Source: Burkholderia sp. Bp8992 (GTDB lineage Bacteria > Pseudomonadota > Gammaproteobacteria > Burkholderiales > Burkholderiaceae). From it: a stretch of DNA of 64,000 nt. The translations under genes were made by a program, and so were the position numbers. Positions 36,582-45,403 of the stretch are shown here, piece after piece. The first letter of the stretch is position 1. Each line of letters begins with the position of its first letter. The stretch spans positions 62,001-126,000 of the forward strand of contig NZ_QTQI01000001.1 of NCBI RefSeq assembly GCF_003853705.1, in the 5' to 3' direction. The notes beneath the pieces were generated by a model. That model was not told the origin of the DNA. It ran no database searches and saw only the letters and a program-made list of their open reading frames with translations.

Positions 36582-37250
36582 TCACGCGAGCAGGCCGTAC
36601 GGGCCGCCGCGTTCCAGCGCCCGCTGGTACGCGGGCCGCGCATGGATCGCGTCGAGAAAGCGCGCGATCGCCGGATAGCGGCTGCCGCCGCCGCGCGCGG
36701 TCGCCGCTTCGAGCGGGAAGCTCATCTGGATGTCGGCCGCGCTGAAGCCGTCGCCGACGAACCAGCCGGTGCGGCCCAGCGCGCCGTCGATATGGCCGAG
36801 ATGCAGCGCGATCTGCGGATCGACGAAGCCCGACTGCAGCGTGGCGGCGATCTTGCGCGCGATCGGCCGCGCGAAGAACGGCATCGGCGCATGCGCGATC
36901 CGCAGCGCGACGAGCTTGAGCAGCAGCGGCGGCATCGCCGATCCTTCCGCGTAGTGCAGCCAGTACGTGTACTCGTGCCGCCCGGGCGTGCCGGGCGGCG
37001 GCGCGAGGCGCCCGTTGCCGTAGCGTTCGACCAGGTACTCGATGATCGCGCCCGATTCGGCGAACGTGCGGCCTTCGTCGGTGACGACCGGCGACTTGCC
37101 GAGCGGATGGATCGCGCGCAGTTCGGGCGGCGCGAGCATCGTTTTCGGATCGCGTTCGTAGCGGACGATCTCGTACGGCACCTCCAGTTCTTCGAGCAGC
37201 CAGAGCACGCGCTGCGAGCGCGAGTTGTTCAGGTGATGGACGGTGAGCAT
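36582..37250 (-). CDS. Glutathione S-transferase
   Basis: 222 residues. The thioredoxin-fold N-terminus has LTVHHLNNSRSQRVLWLLEEL with the likely catalytic Ser of NNSRSQR, followed by the cis-Pro/ESGAII motif GKSPVV...FAESGAIIEYL; the helical C-terminal domain has FSAADIQMSF. The ATG at 37250 is the family start; an in-frame ATG pair near 37280 lacks support. A single cytosolic GST with unknown electrophile. Confidence 0.88.
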   Translation of the reverse strand: MLTVHHLNNSRSQRVLWLLEELEVPYEIVRYERDPKTMLAPPELRAIHPLGKSPVVTDEGRTFAESGAIIEYLVERYGNGRLAPPPGTPGRHEYTYWLHYAEGSAMPPLLLKLVALRIAHAPMPFFARPIARKIAATLQSGFVDPQIALHLGHIDGALGRTGWFVGDGFSAADIQMSFPLEAATARGGGSRYPAIARFLDAIHARPAYQRALERGGPYGLLA

Positions 37251-37335
37251 GTCGTGGCCGGAAAGGGGCGGGAACGACATCATACCCAGCGCGCGTGGCA
37301 TGCACGCGAATCCCGTCCGGCGCCGTGCCGAACCG

Positions 37336-38043
37336 CTATGCGCGCCGCACCGCGACCCACGCGCCCCAGAACAGGCTCGCGAAAAAGCGCAGCGGCGCAT
37401 CGAAGCCCGCGTCGCGCAGCAGGTCGAACATGGCGTCCTCGGAGGCGGGCGGATCGGCGCCCTGCAGGATCTTCGCGAGTTGCGCGCGTACGGCGTCGGG
37501 CGTGGCGCCCTTCATGCGCCAGCGCTGCTGCCACGCGTCGAGCAGGCGAGGGTGGTCCGCATAGCGGCGATGGTTGCCGGCGAGCACGAGCGGTGCGCCG
37601 GGCTTCAGGCGCCGCGCGATCGCGCGCAGCAGCGCGGCCTTCGCGTCGTCGCCCGGCACGTGATGCAGCACGCCGATCAGCGTTGCGCCGTCGAACGCGG
37701 CGGCATCGGGCAGCGCGTCGACGCCGTCCTCGACGAACGTCGTGCGCGACCCGAAGCCTGCGGCCTCGACGTTCGAGCGCGCGAGCACGAGCATCGGCGC
37801 GGACGGGTCCACCGCCGTGAATTGCCAGCCCGGTTCGAGCGCGGCCGCCACGCAGATTTCCTGCCCCGTGCCGCCTGCGCCCGCGACGAGGATTTGCGCA
37901 TCGGTCGCGCCGATCGCCGACGCGAGCATGCACGCGGTGAGTTCGTGACATGCATCGTAGCCGGCGAGCGCGATGCGCGATTGCGCGGCGTATTCCTGCG
38001 CGCGTGACGGATCGAATTTCGCGGCGCTGGCGGGAAGCGACAT
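37336..38043 (-). CDS. Class I SAM-dependent methyltransferase
   Basis: 235 residues with SAM motif I ILVAGAGGTGQE (about residue 52) in place of the commoner ExGxGxG, motif II-like FTAVDPSAPML and post-motif GATLIGVLHHVPG. An AAGGAAA site lies upstream of the ATG at 38043. The substrate is unknown. Confidence 0.82.
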   Translation of the reverse strand: MSLPASAAKFDPSRAQEYAAQSRIALAGYDACHELTACMLASAIGATDAQILVAGAGGTGQEICVAAALEPGWQFTAVDPSAPMLVLARSNVEAAGFGSRTTFVEDGVDALPDAAAFDGATLIGVLHHVPGDDAKAALLRAIARRLKPGAPLVLAGNHRRYADHPRLLDAWQQRWRMKGATPDAVRAQLAKILQGADPPASEDAMFDLLRDAGFDAPLRFFASLFWGAWVAVRRA

Positions 38044-38351
38044 GGCGGTTTCCTTGGGTTTGTGGCGGACGACGTGCCCGCGAGCCTGACGCAGAGCGTA
38101 CGGGCGCACGGCCCGCGCAACAAGGCGAGCAGACATTCCGGTATGCCGACTACCCGATTCGCCGGCACGTGCCGGCAAGCCCGTTTTCCCAGGGGTCGGT
38201 TCGCATTTAAAAATGTCTGACCAGCCTGCATCGCGGTGGCGAATCCGGCGCATACTCGGTTCTCTCCCCCCGCCTGGCCTTCGCATGCCGGGCCCCGATG
38301 CGCCGCGCCACGGGCGCGGCCATGCCGCTCGGTACGCACGAGGAGCGCATG
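38044..38351. other. Divergent intergenic region (methyltransferase / GH13-like gene)
   Basis: 308 bases without a gene. ATTTAAAAATG near 38205 is the only AT-rich spot and may hold the promoter of the GH13-like gene. No other structure was recognised. Confidence 0.4.
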
Positions 38352-40004
38352 ATGTCCGATTGTCCGCACGATCCGTACGCGCAGCACTACATCCATTGTT
38401 TGCCGTTTGGCGCGCAGCCCTGTGGCGCGCTCGGCACGTCGCCGCGCACGCATTTCCGCGTGTGGGCGCCGGGCAGTACGCAGGTTCAGCTCGAACTCGA
38501 TTCCGGCTCCGACCCGACGCTCGTTCCGATGACGGCCGCCGGCCCGAACTGGTTCGAAGTCTTCGCCGACTGCGGCGCGGGCACCCGTTACCGCTATCGC
38601 CTCGACGATGCCGTGTCGATTCCCGATCCCGCGTCGCGCTCGCAACCCGACGGGCTCAACGGCCCGAGCGAAGTCGTCGATCCGCGTGCGTTCACGTGGC
38701 GCAACACGTTCTGGCACGGGCGTGCGTGGGAAGACATGGCGCTTTACGCGATCCGGCCGCACGCGGTGGGCGGCTTCGACGGCGTGCGCCGCCGCCTGCC
38801 GCAGCTCGCGCGGCTCGGCGTGACCGCGCTGGAACTGCTCGCGTCACCGCACGACAGCCTGCCGTTCGCGCCGCTCGCGGCCGAGGGCGGCCCCGACGCG
38901 CTGAAGGCGCTGATCGACGAAGCGCACGGCTACGGTTTCGCGGTGCTGCTGGAGCTCGACTACGCGCGCTTCGGCAGCGGCACCGACGCGCTGCGCCACT
39001 ACGCGGCGCCGTTCTTCCATACGCGCGACGATCCGCTGCAGGCTGCGCCGCTGGCGCTCGATCACCCGGAAGTCTGCGATTTCTTCTGCGACAACGCGCT
39101 GTACTGGATCGACGAATACCGTTGCGACGGGCTGCGCCTGCGTGAAGCCGACCGGATCGGCGTGTCGTGGCTGCGCGAGATCGCGGACCGCGTGCGCGCG
39201 GCCGTGCCGGCCGACCGGCTCATTCATCTCGTGCTCGGCAGCGAGCGGCATCCCGCGCATCTCGCCGATACGCATTTCGACGCGCAGTGGAACGGGTGCG
39301 GCGAACGCGCGCTGCACCGGCTGACGGGGCGCGATACGTCGGCCCACGAAGGCATTTCCACGCACCAGTCGATCCACACGCTCGCGCGTGCATTGACCGC
39401 GGCCGGTGCGGCATTCCAGCCGGCCGCATCGGCAGAGGGCATGAGGGCCGACGGCGGGCTGGCGCTGACGTCGCTCGTGCTGTCCGACGGCGCATGGCGC
39501 GACAGCGGCCAGAGCGACCACGCGCAGGAGGCCGGCCTGGCTGCGCTCGCGCTGTCGCTGCTCACGCCGCAGATCCCGCTGATCTTCGACGAAACCGCGC
39601 GCGACGCCGATCGTGCGCACTTCGTGCAGTCGGCGCTCGCGGTGCGCGCGAAGCTGATCGCGCCGCGGCTGTCCGATTGCCGGCCGCAGGACGCGCATGC
39701 GCTGAAGGCGGACGGCGACGGCGATGCCGACGCGCTGCTCGCGTCATGGCGGCTCGCCGACGACGAGACGCTGACGATCGCGCTGAACCTGTCGCCCGAT
39801 GCGCTGCGGTTCGACGCGCCGAAAGGGCGCGTCGTGTTCGAGACGCCGGCGCGTGCGCGCGACCGCGTCGATGAAGGGGAATTGCCGCCGTATTCGCTCG
39901 TCGCGTGGCTGACGGGCGACGTCAACCACTATGCGCTGACGCACGACGTGCGGCGCATCGATGACGGTTCGTGGCGCGGCATGCGTGCGAACCTGAACGC
40001 CTGA
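38352..40004 (+). CDS. Catalytically degenerate GH13 protein related to malto-oligosyltrehalose trehalohydrolase (TreZ)
   Basis: 550 residues. An N-terminal CBM48-like domain (about 30-115: FRVWAPGSTQVQLEL) is followed by a GH13 barrel matching TreZ (LARLGVTALELLASP, GGPDALKALIDEAHGYGFAVLLELDYARFGS, CDFFCDNALYWIDEYRCDGLRL) and a C-terminal beta domain. The nucleophile Asp expected in DGLRLD is R264, the acid/base Glu expected in LVLE is G296, and the usual NHDQ motif is absent. It is therefore unlikely to hydrolyse glycans and may bind them or regulate a partner. The frame is intact and full length, so it is not a decaying pseudogene. AGGAG is 6 nt before the ATG at 38352. Confidence 0.8.
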   Translation: MSDCPHDPYAQHYIHCLPFGAQPCGALGTSPRTHFRVWAPGSTQVQLELDSGSDPTLVPMTAAGPNWFEVFADCGAGTRYRYRLDDAVSIPDPASRSQPDGLNGPSEVVDPRAFTWRNTFWHGRAWEDMALYAIRPHAVGGFDGVRRRLPQLARLGVTALELLASPHDSLPFAPLAAEGGPDALKALIDEAHGYGFAVLLELDYARFGSGTDALRHYAAPFFHTRDDPLQAAPLALDHPEVCDFFCDNALYWIDEYRCDGLRLREADRIGVSWLREIADRVRAAVPADRLIHLVLGSERHPAHLADTHFDAQWNGCGERALHRLTGRDTSAHEGISTHQSIHTLARALTAAGAAFQPAASAEGMRADGGLALTSLVLSDGAWRDSGQSDHAQEAGLAALALSLLTPQIPLIFDETARDADRAHFVQSALAVRAKLIAPRLSDCRPQDAHALKADGDGDADALLASWRLADDETLTIALNLSPDALRFDAPKGRVVFETPARARDRVDEGELPPYSLVAWLTGDVNHYALTHDVRRIDDGSWRGMRANLNA

Positions 40005-40074
40005 GCCGACGACGGCGTGATGGCTGGAAGGCCGGGCGCATGCGTGCCCGGCTGCACGGCAGGAAATCCCGGAC

Positions 40075-40668
40075 TTACCAGAACCCGCGAATGCCCGCGA
40101 TGCCGTACGCGCCGTGGCGGCGCGCATCGTCGAGATCCGCACGCGTCATCCCGCCGAGCGCGAAGACGGGCATCGCGGCCTGCGCGGCCAGCGCTGCGAA
40201 CTGCGCCCAGCCGAGCGTCGGCGCACCGGGGTGGCTGAGCGTCGGCAACACCGGCGACAGCGTGACGAAATCCGCGCCGGCGCGCGCGGCCAGCAGCAGG
40301 TCGTCGTGCGTGTGACACGCGGCGGACACCCATCGTCCGGCCGGCAACGGCCGCTGCGCGGCGGCGCGCAACGCGGTGCCGTCGAGATGCCAGCCGGCGC
40401 CGTCGAGCCGCGTCACGCCGGCTGCATCGATCGGGCCATTGAGCATCAGGTGGGCGCCGGCCGCGTCGCAGCGCGCGAGCGCCGCGGCGGCGAGCGACGC
40501 GAACGCGGCTGCGTCGAGCGATTTCACGCGCAGTTGCACGAGCGTTTCGCCGCGTGCGAGCACGGCCGACAGCCGGTCGAGGAACGCCGCGCGATCGGCC
40601 GCCGCTGCGGACGCCGGTTCCGGCGTGATCACGCAGCAGCGCGGCAGCGGCGCGGCGACCGGGTTCAT
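40075..40668 (-). CDS. Stand-alone ThiE/TenI-like (thiamine phosphate synthase fold) protein
   Basis: 197 residues with the ThiE-like TIM barrel: QLRVKSLDAAAF, CHTHDDLLLAARAGADFVTLSPVLPT, PTLGWAQF, PVFALGGM and the ending GIAGIRGFW. That ending is typical of the ThiE-like domain fused behind MutT/Nudix hydrolases in many proteobacteria; here the Nudix half is missing. The usual ND of the active-site loop is NG (LNGPID), so true thiamine phosphate synthesis is doubtful. The gene is adjacent to, and codirectional with, the CorC/HlyC gene (22-nt gap). Confidence 0.8.
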   Translation of the reverse strand: MNPVAAPLPRCCVITPEPASAAAADRAAFLDRLSAVLARGETLVQLRVKSLDAAAFASLAAAALARCDAAGAHLMLNGPIDAAGVTRLDGAGWHLDGTALRAAAQRPLPAGRWVSAACHTHDDLLLAARAGADFVTLSPVLPTLSHPGAPTLGWAQFAALAAQAAMPVFALGGMTRADLDDARRHGAYGIAGIRGFW

Positions 40669-40690
40669 CGCGTGCGGCGCAGCGGGGCCG

Positions 40691-42034
40691 TCATTCGTCG
40701 GCCTCTTTCGCGACTTTCGGATAGACGCGCACGAGCACGATGCGCGGCCCGTTCATCTTCTTCACGACGACGTCGAAGCGGTCGAACGACACGCGCTGCC
40801 CTTCGGTCGGCAGGTCGCTGAGCGCCTGGATCACGAGGCCGCCGACCGACTCCGCGCGGCCTTCGTCGATGTCGATGCCGAGCGCCTGCTCGAGCGACAC
40901 GACGGGCAGGCTGCCCTTGCCCATCAGCGTGCCGTCGTCGAGGCGGCTCCAGTCGGCATCGCCCTGGCGGAACTCGTCGTGGATCTGGCCGACCAGTGCG
41001 CCGAGCAGGTTGTCGAGCGTCAGGAAGCCGATCGGCTTCTCGCCCTTGTTGCCGACCAGCGCGAAGTGCGGCGCGCCCTTGCGGAAGCGGCGGAACAGGT
41101 CGAGCGCCGGCGTGTCGGGCCGCACGTACTGCACGGGGCGCACGTAGTCGGACAGGTCTTCGAGCGCCGCGCCGGCATGACGTGCGAGCAGCAGGTCCTT
41201 CAGGTGGATCAGCCCGCTCACCTGTTCGCGCGACGCGTCCTCGAACAGCGGATAGCGGCTGAAGCGGTGCCGCGCGACGATCTCCATGTTGTCGGGCAGC
41301 GGCAGGTCGCGCCGCAGGCCGATCATTTCATGGGCCGGCCGCATCAGGTCCGACACGGTCATCGACGAGAAGTCGAGCGAATGCGCGAGCGTGTTCCATT
41401 CGTCGTTGGTGTACGTGCCGCGCGCCGGCTGGGCGGTATTGCCGGCCGTACTGCGGCGGCTGCGCAGGATCAGCTTCAGTTCGTCGGTCGAGTAGTGCGC
41501 GTCGCCGCCGTGGTCGGCCGACAGCCCCGCGAGCCGCAGCACTGCGTTGGCGCTGTTGTTGAGCACCCAGATCGCCGGATACATCGCCCAGTAGAACGCA
41601 TACAGCGGCAGCGCGACCCACAGGCCGACCTTCTCGGGCTGGCGGATCGCCATCGATTTCGGCGCCAGTTCGCCGACGACGATGTGCAGGAACGAGATCA
41701 GCGAGAACGCGAACGCGAGCGAGATCAGGTGCACGACGCGTTCGGACTCCACGCCGATCAGGTCGAGCAGCGGGCCGAGCAGTTGCGCGAAGGCCGGTTC
41801 GCCGACCCAGCCGAGGCCGAGCGACGCGAGCGTGATGCCGAGCTGGCACGCGGAAAGATACGCGTCGAGGCGGCCGTGCACGATGCCGAGGATGCGGCCG
41901 CGCAGGCCGTGCTTGCGGGCCAGTGTCTTGACGCGCGTGGCGCGCAGTTTGACGAGGCCGAATTCGGCCGCGACGAAGAACCCGTTGAGGGCCACCAGGA
42001 ACAACGCGCCGATGAGCGCGAAGATCTGTAACAA
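40691..42034 (-). CDS. HlyC/CorC-family (CNNM-CBS) membrane transporter
   Basis: 447 residues: an N-terminal DUF21/CNNM membrane domain with three or four helices (ALFLVALNGFFVAAEFGLVKLRATRV, AFSLISFLHIVVGELAPKS), paired CBS domains (about 215-340) and a C-terminal CorC_HlyC domain (about 355-435: DADWSRLDDGTLMGKGSLPV). Relatives export Mg2+ or Co2+, or take part in metal homeostasis; the old name hemolysin is misleading. First gene of a two-gene unit with the ThiE-like protein. Confidence 0.9.
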   Translation of the reverse strand: MLQIFALIGALFLVALNGFFVAAEFGLVKLRATRVKTLARKHGLRGRILGIVHGRLDAYLSACQLGITLASLGLGWVGEPAFAQLLGPLLDLIGVESERVVHLISLAFAFSLISFLHIVVGELAPKSMAIRQPEKVGLWVALPLYAFYWAMYPAIWVLNNSANAVLRLAGLSADHGGDAHYSTDELKLILRSRRSTAGNTAQPARGTYTNDEWNTLAHSLDFSSMTVSDLMRPAHEMIGLRRDLPLPDNMEIVARHRFSRYPLFEDASREQVSGLIHLKDLLLARHAGAALEDLSDYVRPVQYVRPDTPALDLFRRFRKGAPHFALVGNKGEKPIGFLTLDNLLGALVGQIHDEFRQGDADWSRLDDGTLMGKGSLPVVSLEQALGIDIDEGRAESVGGLVIQALSDLPTEGQRVSFDRFDVVVKKMNGPRIVLVRVYPKVAKEADE

Positions 42035-42110
42035 AGAATCGCTCCGGTTATGACAGGCCCGTCAGTATAGAGCCAGAAAGGAATTTGTAATGAATGGGGC
42101 GGCCGAATAC

Positions 42111-42890
42111 TTACACCGGCGCCTCACAGGGGACGGAGAAGGTGAGGGTGGTCACTGCGCCGTGGGCGAACGCGGTATGCGAGAACGCGCCGCCGTGCGC
42201 GAGCGCGACGCGCAGGCACAGCGCGAGCGTCCATGCGATCCGCTTCGCGTCGCGCTCGCGCAGCATCTCGCGCCGGGCGAACGCTTCGAACGCGTGCGGC
42301 TGCGCGGGATCGGCGAGCGCGTCGGCATTCACGGTGCAGGTAGCGCGTGCGGTGAACTGCGCGCCGTCGCGCGTGCATTCGAACGTCACGCGAGTGCCGG
42401 CGGCGCTGGCTTCGACGGCGGTCGTCAGCATCGTCCACAGCGCCTGCGCGATGCGCTCGCGGTCGACGGTCAGCGACGGCTCGCCGTCCGGCAGCGTCGC
42501 GTCGAGCGCGACCTGCCGTGCGTCGGCGAGCGTCGCGCGCACGAGCGCGATCGTGTCGTCGAGCAGCGGGCGCAGCGCGAACGGCTGTGGCTTGAGTGCG
42601 AGCGTGCGGGTTTCCGCGCGTGGCGCGTCGAGCACGTCGTCGATCAGCGCAACCTGCTGGTCGATGCCCGTGCGGATGCCCGCGAGTGCGCGCTGCAGGT
42701 TCGGATCGGCATTGGCGAGCTGGCGCTCGAGCACGTATGCCCAGCTGTGCATCGCGTTCAGCGGGCTGCGCAGGTCGTGCGACGCGGTGGAGAGCGCCTG
42801 GTCGCGCAGGAACAGCGCGGCCTGGGCGGCGTAATGCGCTGCGCGCTCGCGCAGCAGGTCGGCGGCGGGATCGACGGTAGTGGACGTCAC
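42111..42890 (-). CDS. Degenerate sensor histidine kinase-like protein
   Basis: 259 residues, with no membrane segment or sensor domain. The dimerisation/H-box is canonical (STASHDLRSPLNAM, H38). In the ATPase region the N-box Asn is replaced (LWTMLTTAVEAS) and no DxGxG or GLGL-type glycine boxes are found. It could be phosphorylated by, or titrate, another kinase or response regulator, but self-phosphorylation is unlikely. No response regulator is adjacent. Confidence 0.75.
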   Translation of the reverse strand: MTSTTVDPAADLLRERAAHYAAQAALFLRDQALSTASHDLRSPLNAMHSWAYVLERQLANADPNLQRALAGIRTGIDQQVALIDDVLDAPRAETRTLALKPQPFALRPLLDDTIALVRATLADARQVALDATLPDGEPSLTVDRERIAQALWTMLTTAVEASAAGTRVTFECTRDGAQFTARATCTVNADALADPAQPHAFEAFARREMLRERDAKRIAWTLALCLRVALAHGGAFSHTAFAHGAVTTLTFSVPCEAPV

Positions 42891-42957
42891 GGAGCTGGCC
42901 TGTCGGAAACGGTTGGCGTGGAAGTCACGCGAACCGTCATTATAGGGACCGTGCGCG

Positions 42958-43881
42958 TCACGCCGGCAGTGCGTCCTCGTCCTTTTTCCGGGCGTCGCCG
43001 TTCGGCAGCAACTGGCACGCGAGCAGGCCGGCCAGCATCAGCGCGCAGCCGACGAGCGCGCGCAGCGTCAGCGTTTCGCCGAGCGCGGCCCAGCCGGCGA
43101 CCGCCGCGAACACGCCTTCCATGCTGAAGATCACGGCCGCGTGCGCGGGCGCCGCGTCGCGCTGCGCGACGACCTGCAGCGTATAGCCGACGCCCACCGA
43201 CAGCAGCCCGCCGTACAGCAGCGTCGGCAGTGCGCCGCGCAGCATCGCGACGCTGACCGGCTCGACGGCGAGGCCGACCGTGAGGCACGCAATGCCGCAC
43301 ACGAGGAACTGCAGGAACGCGAGCACGAGCGGATCGTGGCGCTTCGCGAGATGGCCGACGGCCATCACGTGCGCGGCGATGATGACGGCGCCCGCGAGCT
43401 GGAACCAGTCGCCGTAGAGCACCGAGAAATGCTCGTCGATGCTGAGGAAATACAGGCCGATCGCCGCGAGCAGCGCGCCGAACCACGTGCCCGCGCCGAT
43501 CCGGTGGCGCGCGAACACGCCCATCAGCGGCACGATCACGACGTACAGCGAACTGATGAAGCCCGCGTTGGCCACCCGCGTGAACTGCAGGCCGACCTGC
43601 TGCAGCGAGATCGATACCGCGAGCAGCCCGCCGAGCGCGAGGCCCGGCAGCAACAGCGCCGGGTCGCGGCGGATGGCCGCGAGCTGCGCGCGCGACGCGG
43701 CGTTGAGCATCAGCAGCGGCACCAGCACGAGCGCGCCGAGCAGGAAGCGCAGCCCGGTGAACAGGAACGGCCCGATCACGTCGAGGCTCAGGCGTTGCGC
43801 GACGAAAGCCGAGCCCCAGATCGCGGCGGCGGCGAGCATCAGCAGGTTGGCGTGGAGGTGCTTGCGGGCTTCGGGCTTCAT
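42958..43881 (-). CDS. EamA/DMT-family transporter
   Basis: 307 residues with ten predicted helices in two EamA repeats: the first begins MLAAAIWGSAFVAQRL, the second includes GDWFQLAGAVIIAAHVMAVG, and the end has VFAAVAGWAALGETLTLRALVGCALMLAG. Family members move metabolites or amino acids out of the cell. Substrate unknown. Codirectional with the LysR gene upstream (39-nt gap). Confidence 0.88.
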   Translation of the reverse strand: MKPEARKHLHANLLMLAAAAIWGSAFVAQRLSLDVIGPFLFTGLRFLLGALVLVPLLMLNAASRAQLAAIRRDPALLLPGLALGGLLAVSISLQQVGLQFTRVANAGFISSLYVVIVPLMGVFARHRIGAGTWFGALLAAIGLYFLSIDEHFSVLYGDWFQLAGAVIIAAHVMAVGHLAKRHDPLVLAFLQFLVCGIACLTVGLAVEPVSVAMLRGALPTLLYGGLLSVGVGYTLQVVAQRDAAPAHAAVIFSMEGVFAAVAGWAALGETLTLRALVGCALMLAGLLACQLLPNGDARKKDEDALPA

Positions 43882-43920
43882 CGGAATTCTTCTGGAGATT
43901 ACAGGCGGCGACCCGCTAGT

Positions 43921-44778
43921 TTACGCCGAGATTGCAAGGCTGTCGGCAAACCGGCGCAGCGCCGCCGCCGCCCGGGCGTCGCGTACCCGCGAATACAGCA
44001 CGACCTGCGATTGCGGCAGCGGCGGCAGCCCGAATTTCGCGCCGACGTCGGCCAGCGTGCGCGGGGCGACGCGCCGCGCGAGCGGGCAGACGGCGAGCCC
44101 TGCTGCGGCGGCGGCCGTGACCGCCGCGACGCCGCCGCCGATGAAGCGCTCGCGCCACGGCCGCGCTGCACGATCGAGCGCGCGCAGCGCGGCCGCCCGC
44201 ACGCCGCACGGGCCGGCCAGCACCGCGAGCGGCAGCGGCTCGCCTGCGCGCGGCACCCAGTCGGGCGCGGCGAGCCAGGCCAGCGGCTCGGTGAACAGCA
44301 GCGTGCCGTCTTCGCGCGGCGAATCCTCGCCTGGCTCGTGCCGCACGATCACCGCGTCGAGCCGGCGTTCGTCGTATTGCGCGAGCAGGTTCGTCGACGT
44401 CCCGAGATGCATTTCCAGCGACAGCCCCGGATCCTGCCGATGCAGGCTCGTGAGCACGGCCGGCAGGTCGGGCACCGCGACGTGCTCGCTGACGCCGAGC
44501 GACAGGCGGACCGTGCCGGCCGAGATCGCGCCGAGCGCGTGCTCGTGCGCATCGAGCAGCGCGCGGGCGGCCGGCAGGAAATTCTCGCCGTCGGCCGCCA
44601 GCTTGACGACACGCGGCGTGCGCGCGAGCAGCGGCGTGCCGAGATGGGCCTCCAGCCGCTTCAGCTTCAGGCTGACGGCCGATTGCGTGGTGCCGAGCGC
44701 ATCGGCGGCGCGCGTGAAGCTGGCGAGATCGGCAACCAGCACGAACGCGCGCACGGCATCGAGATCGAGTACTTTCAT
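43921..44778 (-). CDS. LysR-family transcriptional regulator
   Basis: 285 residues. The N-terminal winged helix is typical (LDLDAVRAFVLVADLASFTRAADALGTTQSAVSLKLKRLE, visible as FTRAADALGTTQSAVS), followed by a periplasmic-binding-like effector domain. It is divergent from a tautomerase gene, with a dyad in between, and upstream of the EamA transporter, so both neighbours are candidate targets. Ligand unknown. Confidence 0.9.
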   Translation of the reverse strand: MKVLDLDAVRAFVLVADLASFTRAADALGTTQSAVSLKLKRLEAHLGTPLLARTPRVVKLAADGENFLPAARALLDAHEHALGAISAGTVRLSLGVSEHVAVPDLPAVLTSLHRQDPGLSLEMHLGTSTNLLAQYDERRLDAVIVRHEPGEDSPREDGTLLFTEPLAWLAAPDWVPRAGEPLPLAVLAGPCGVRAAALRALDRAARPWRERFIGGGVAAVTAAAAAGLAVCPLARRVAPRTLADVGAKFGLPPLPQSQVVLYSRVRDARAAAALRRFADSLAISA

Positions 44779-44789
44779 TTTGAATGTAA

Positions 44790-44806
44790 ATGAATGAAAT
44801 ATTCAT
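44790..44806. promoter_or_regulatory. LysR-type operator candidate
   Basis: ATGAAT-GAAAT-ATTCAT is a perfect 6-bp dyad placed 12 nt upstream of the LysR start and 88 nt before the tautomerase start. Position and AT-rich dyad form fit a LysR recognition site. Confidence 0.55.
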
Positions 44807-44893
44807 CAATGACTGTTCATTATAGTTATGCGCGCCTAACCTGATGCTGTGTTTCCGTTCTTCAACGTCAACTTCACCGACAGGAGCAGGACC

Positions 44894-45277
44894 ATGCCAC
44901 TTACCCGTATCGCCGTACGCGAAGGCAAACCGGCCGCCTACCGCGCGGCAATCGTCGACGGCGTGCAGCGCGCGCTGGTGCGCACGTTCAACGTGCCCGA
45001 GGACGACATCTTCATGGTCGTCACCGAACATGCGGCCGAGAACTTCGTGTATGGCCGCCATTACCTCGACATCGAGCGCAGCGACGATCTCGTGATCATC
45101 CAGATCACCGCGAACAACACGCGCACGCTCGAGCAGAAGCGGGCGCTGTACCGGGCGATCGCCGACAACCTCGCGGAGCAGCCCGGCGTGCGGCAGCAGG
45201 ACGTATTCATCAGTCTTGTCGAAGTGCTGAAGGAGAACTGGTCGTTCGGCAATGGTCTCGCGCAATACGCCGTTTGA
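44894..45277 (+). CDS. Tautomerase-family (4-oxalocrotonate tautomerase-like) protein
   Basis: 127 residues. The ATG at 44894 is followed at once by Pro (MPLTRIAVREG), the catalytic N-terminal base after Met removal; AGGAG stands upstream. It matches the Tautomerase_2 family, which is longer than classical 62-residue enzymes. It likely isomerises an enol or unsaturated acid, possibly the substrate sensed by the divergent LysR protein. Confidence 0.88.
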   Translation: MPLTRIAVREGKPAAYRAAIVDGVQRALVRTFNVPEDDIFMVVTEHAAENFVYGRHYLDIERSDDLVIIQITANNTRTLEQKRALYRAIADNLAEQPGVRQQDVFISLVEVLKENWSFGNGLAQYAV

Positions 45278-45403
45278 CCTGGGACACGACGACAGGGCCA
45301 GATCGTCGCCAGCACGATTGTGCGACGTGTACTATGGAAGCTGCTTCACGGACGACGCCGGCGTGGTCGATACGCCGGCGATTCTTCTTGTGCAGGAGCC
45401 TTC

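Noticed and set aside
40031-40052. GCCGGGC/GCCCGGC hairpin between the GH13-like and ThiE-like genes
   Set aside because: The stem is only 7 bp and has no T-tract; too weak to call a terminator in this GC-rich context.
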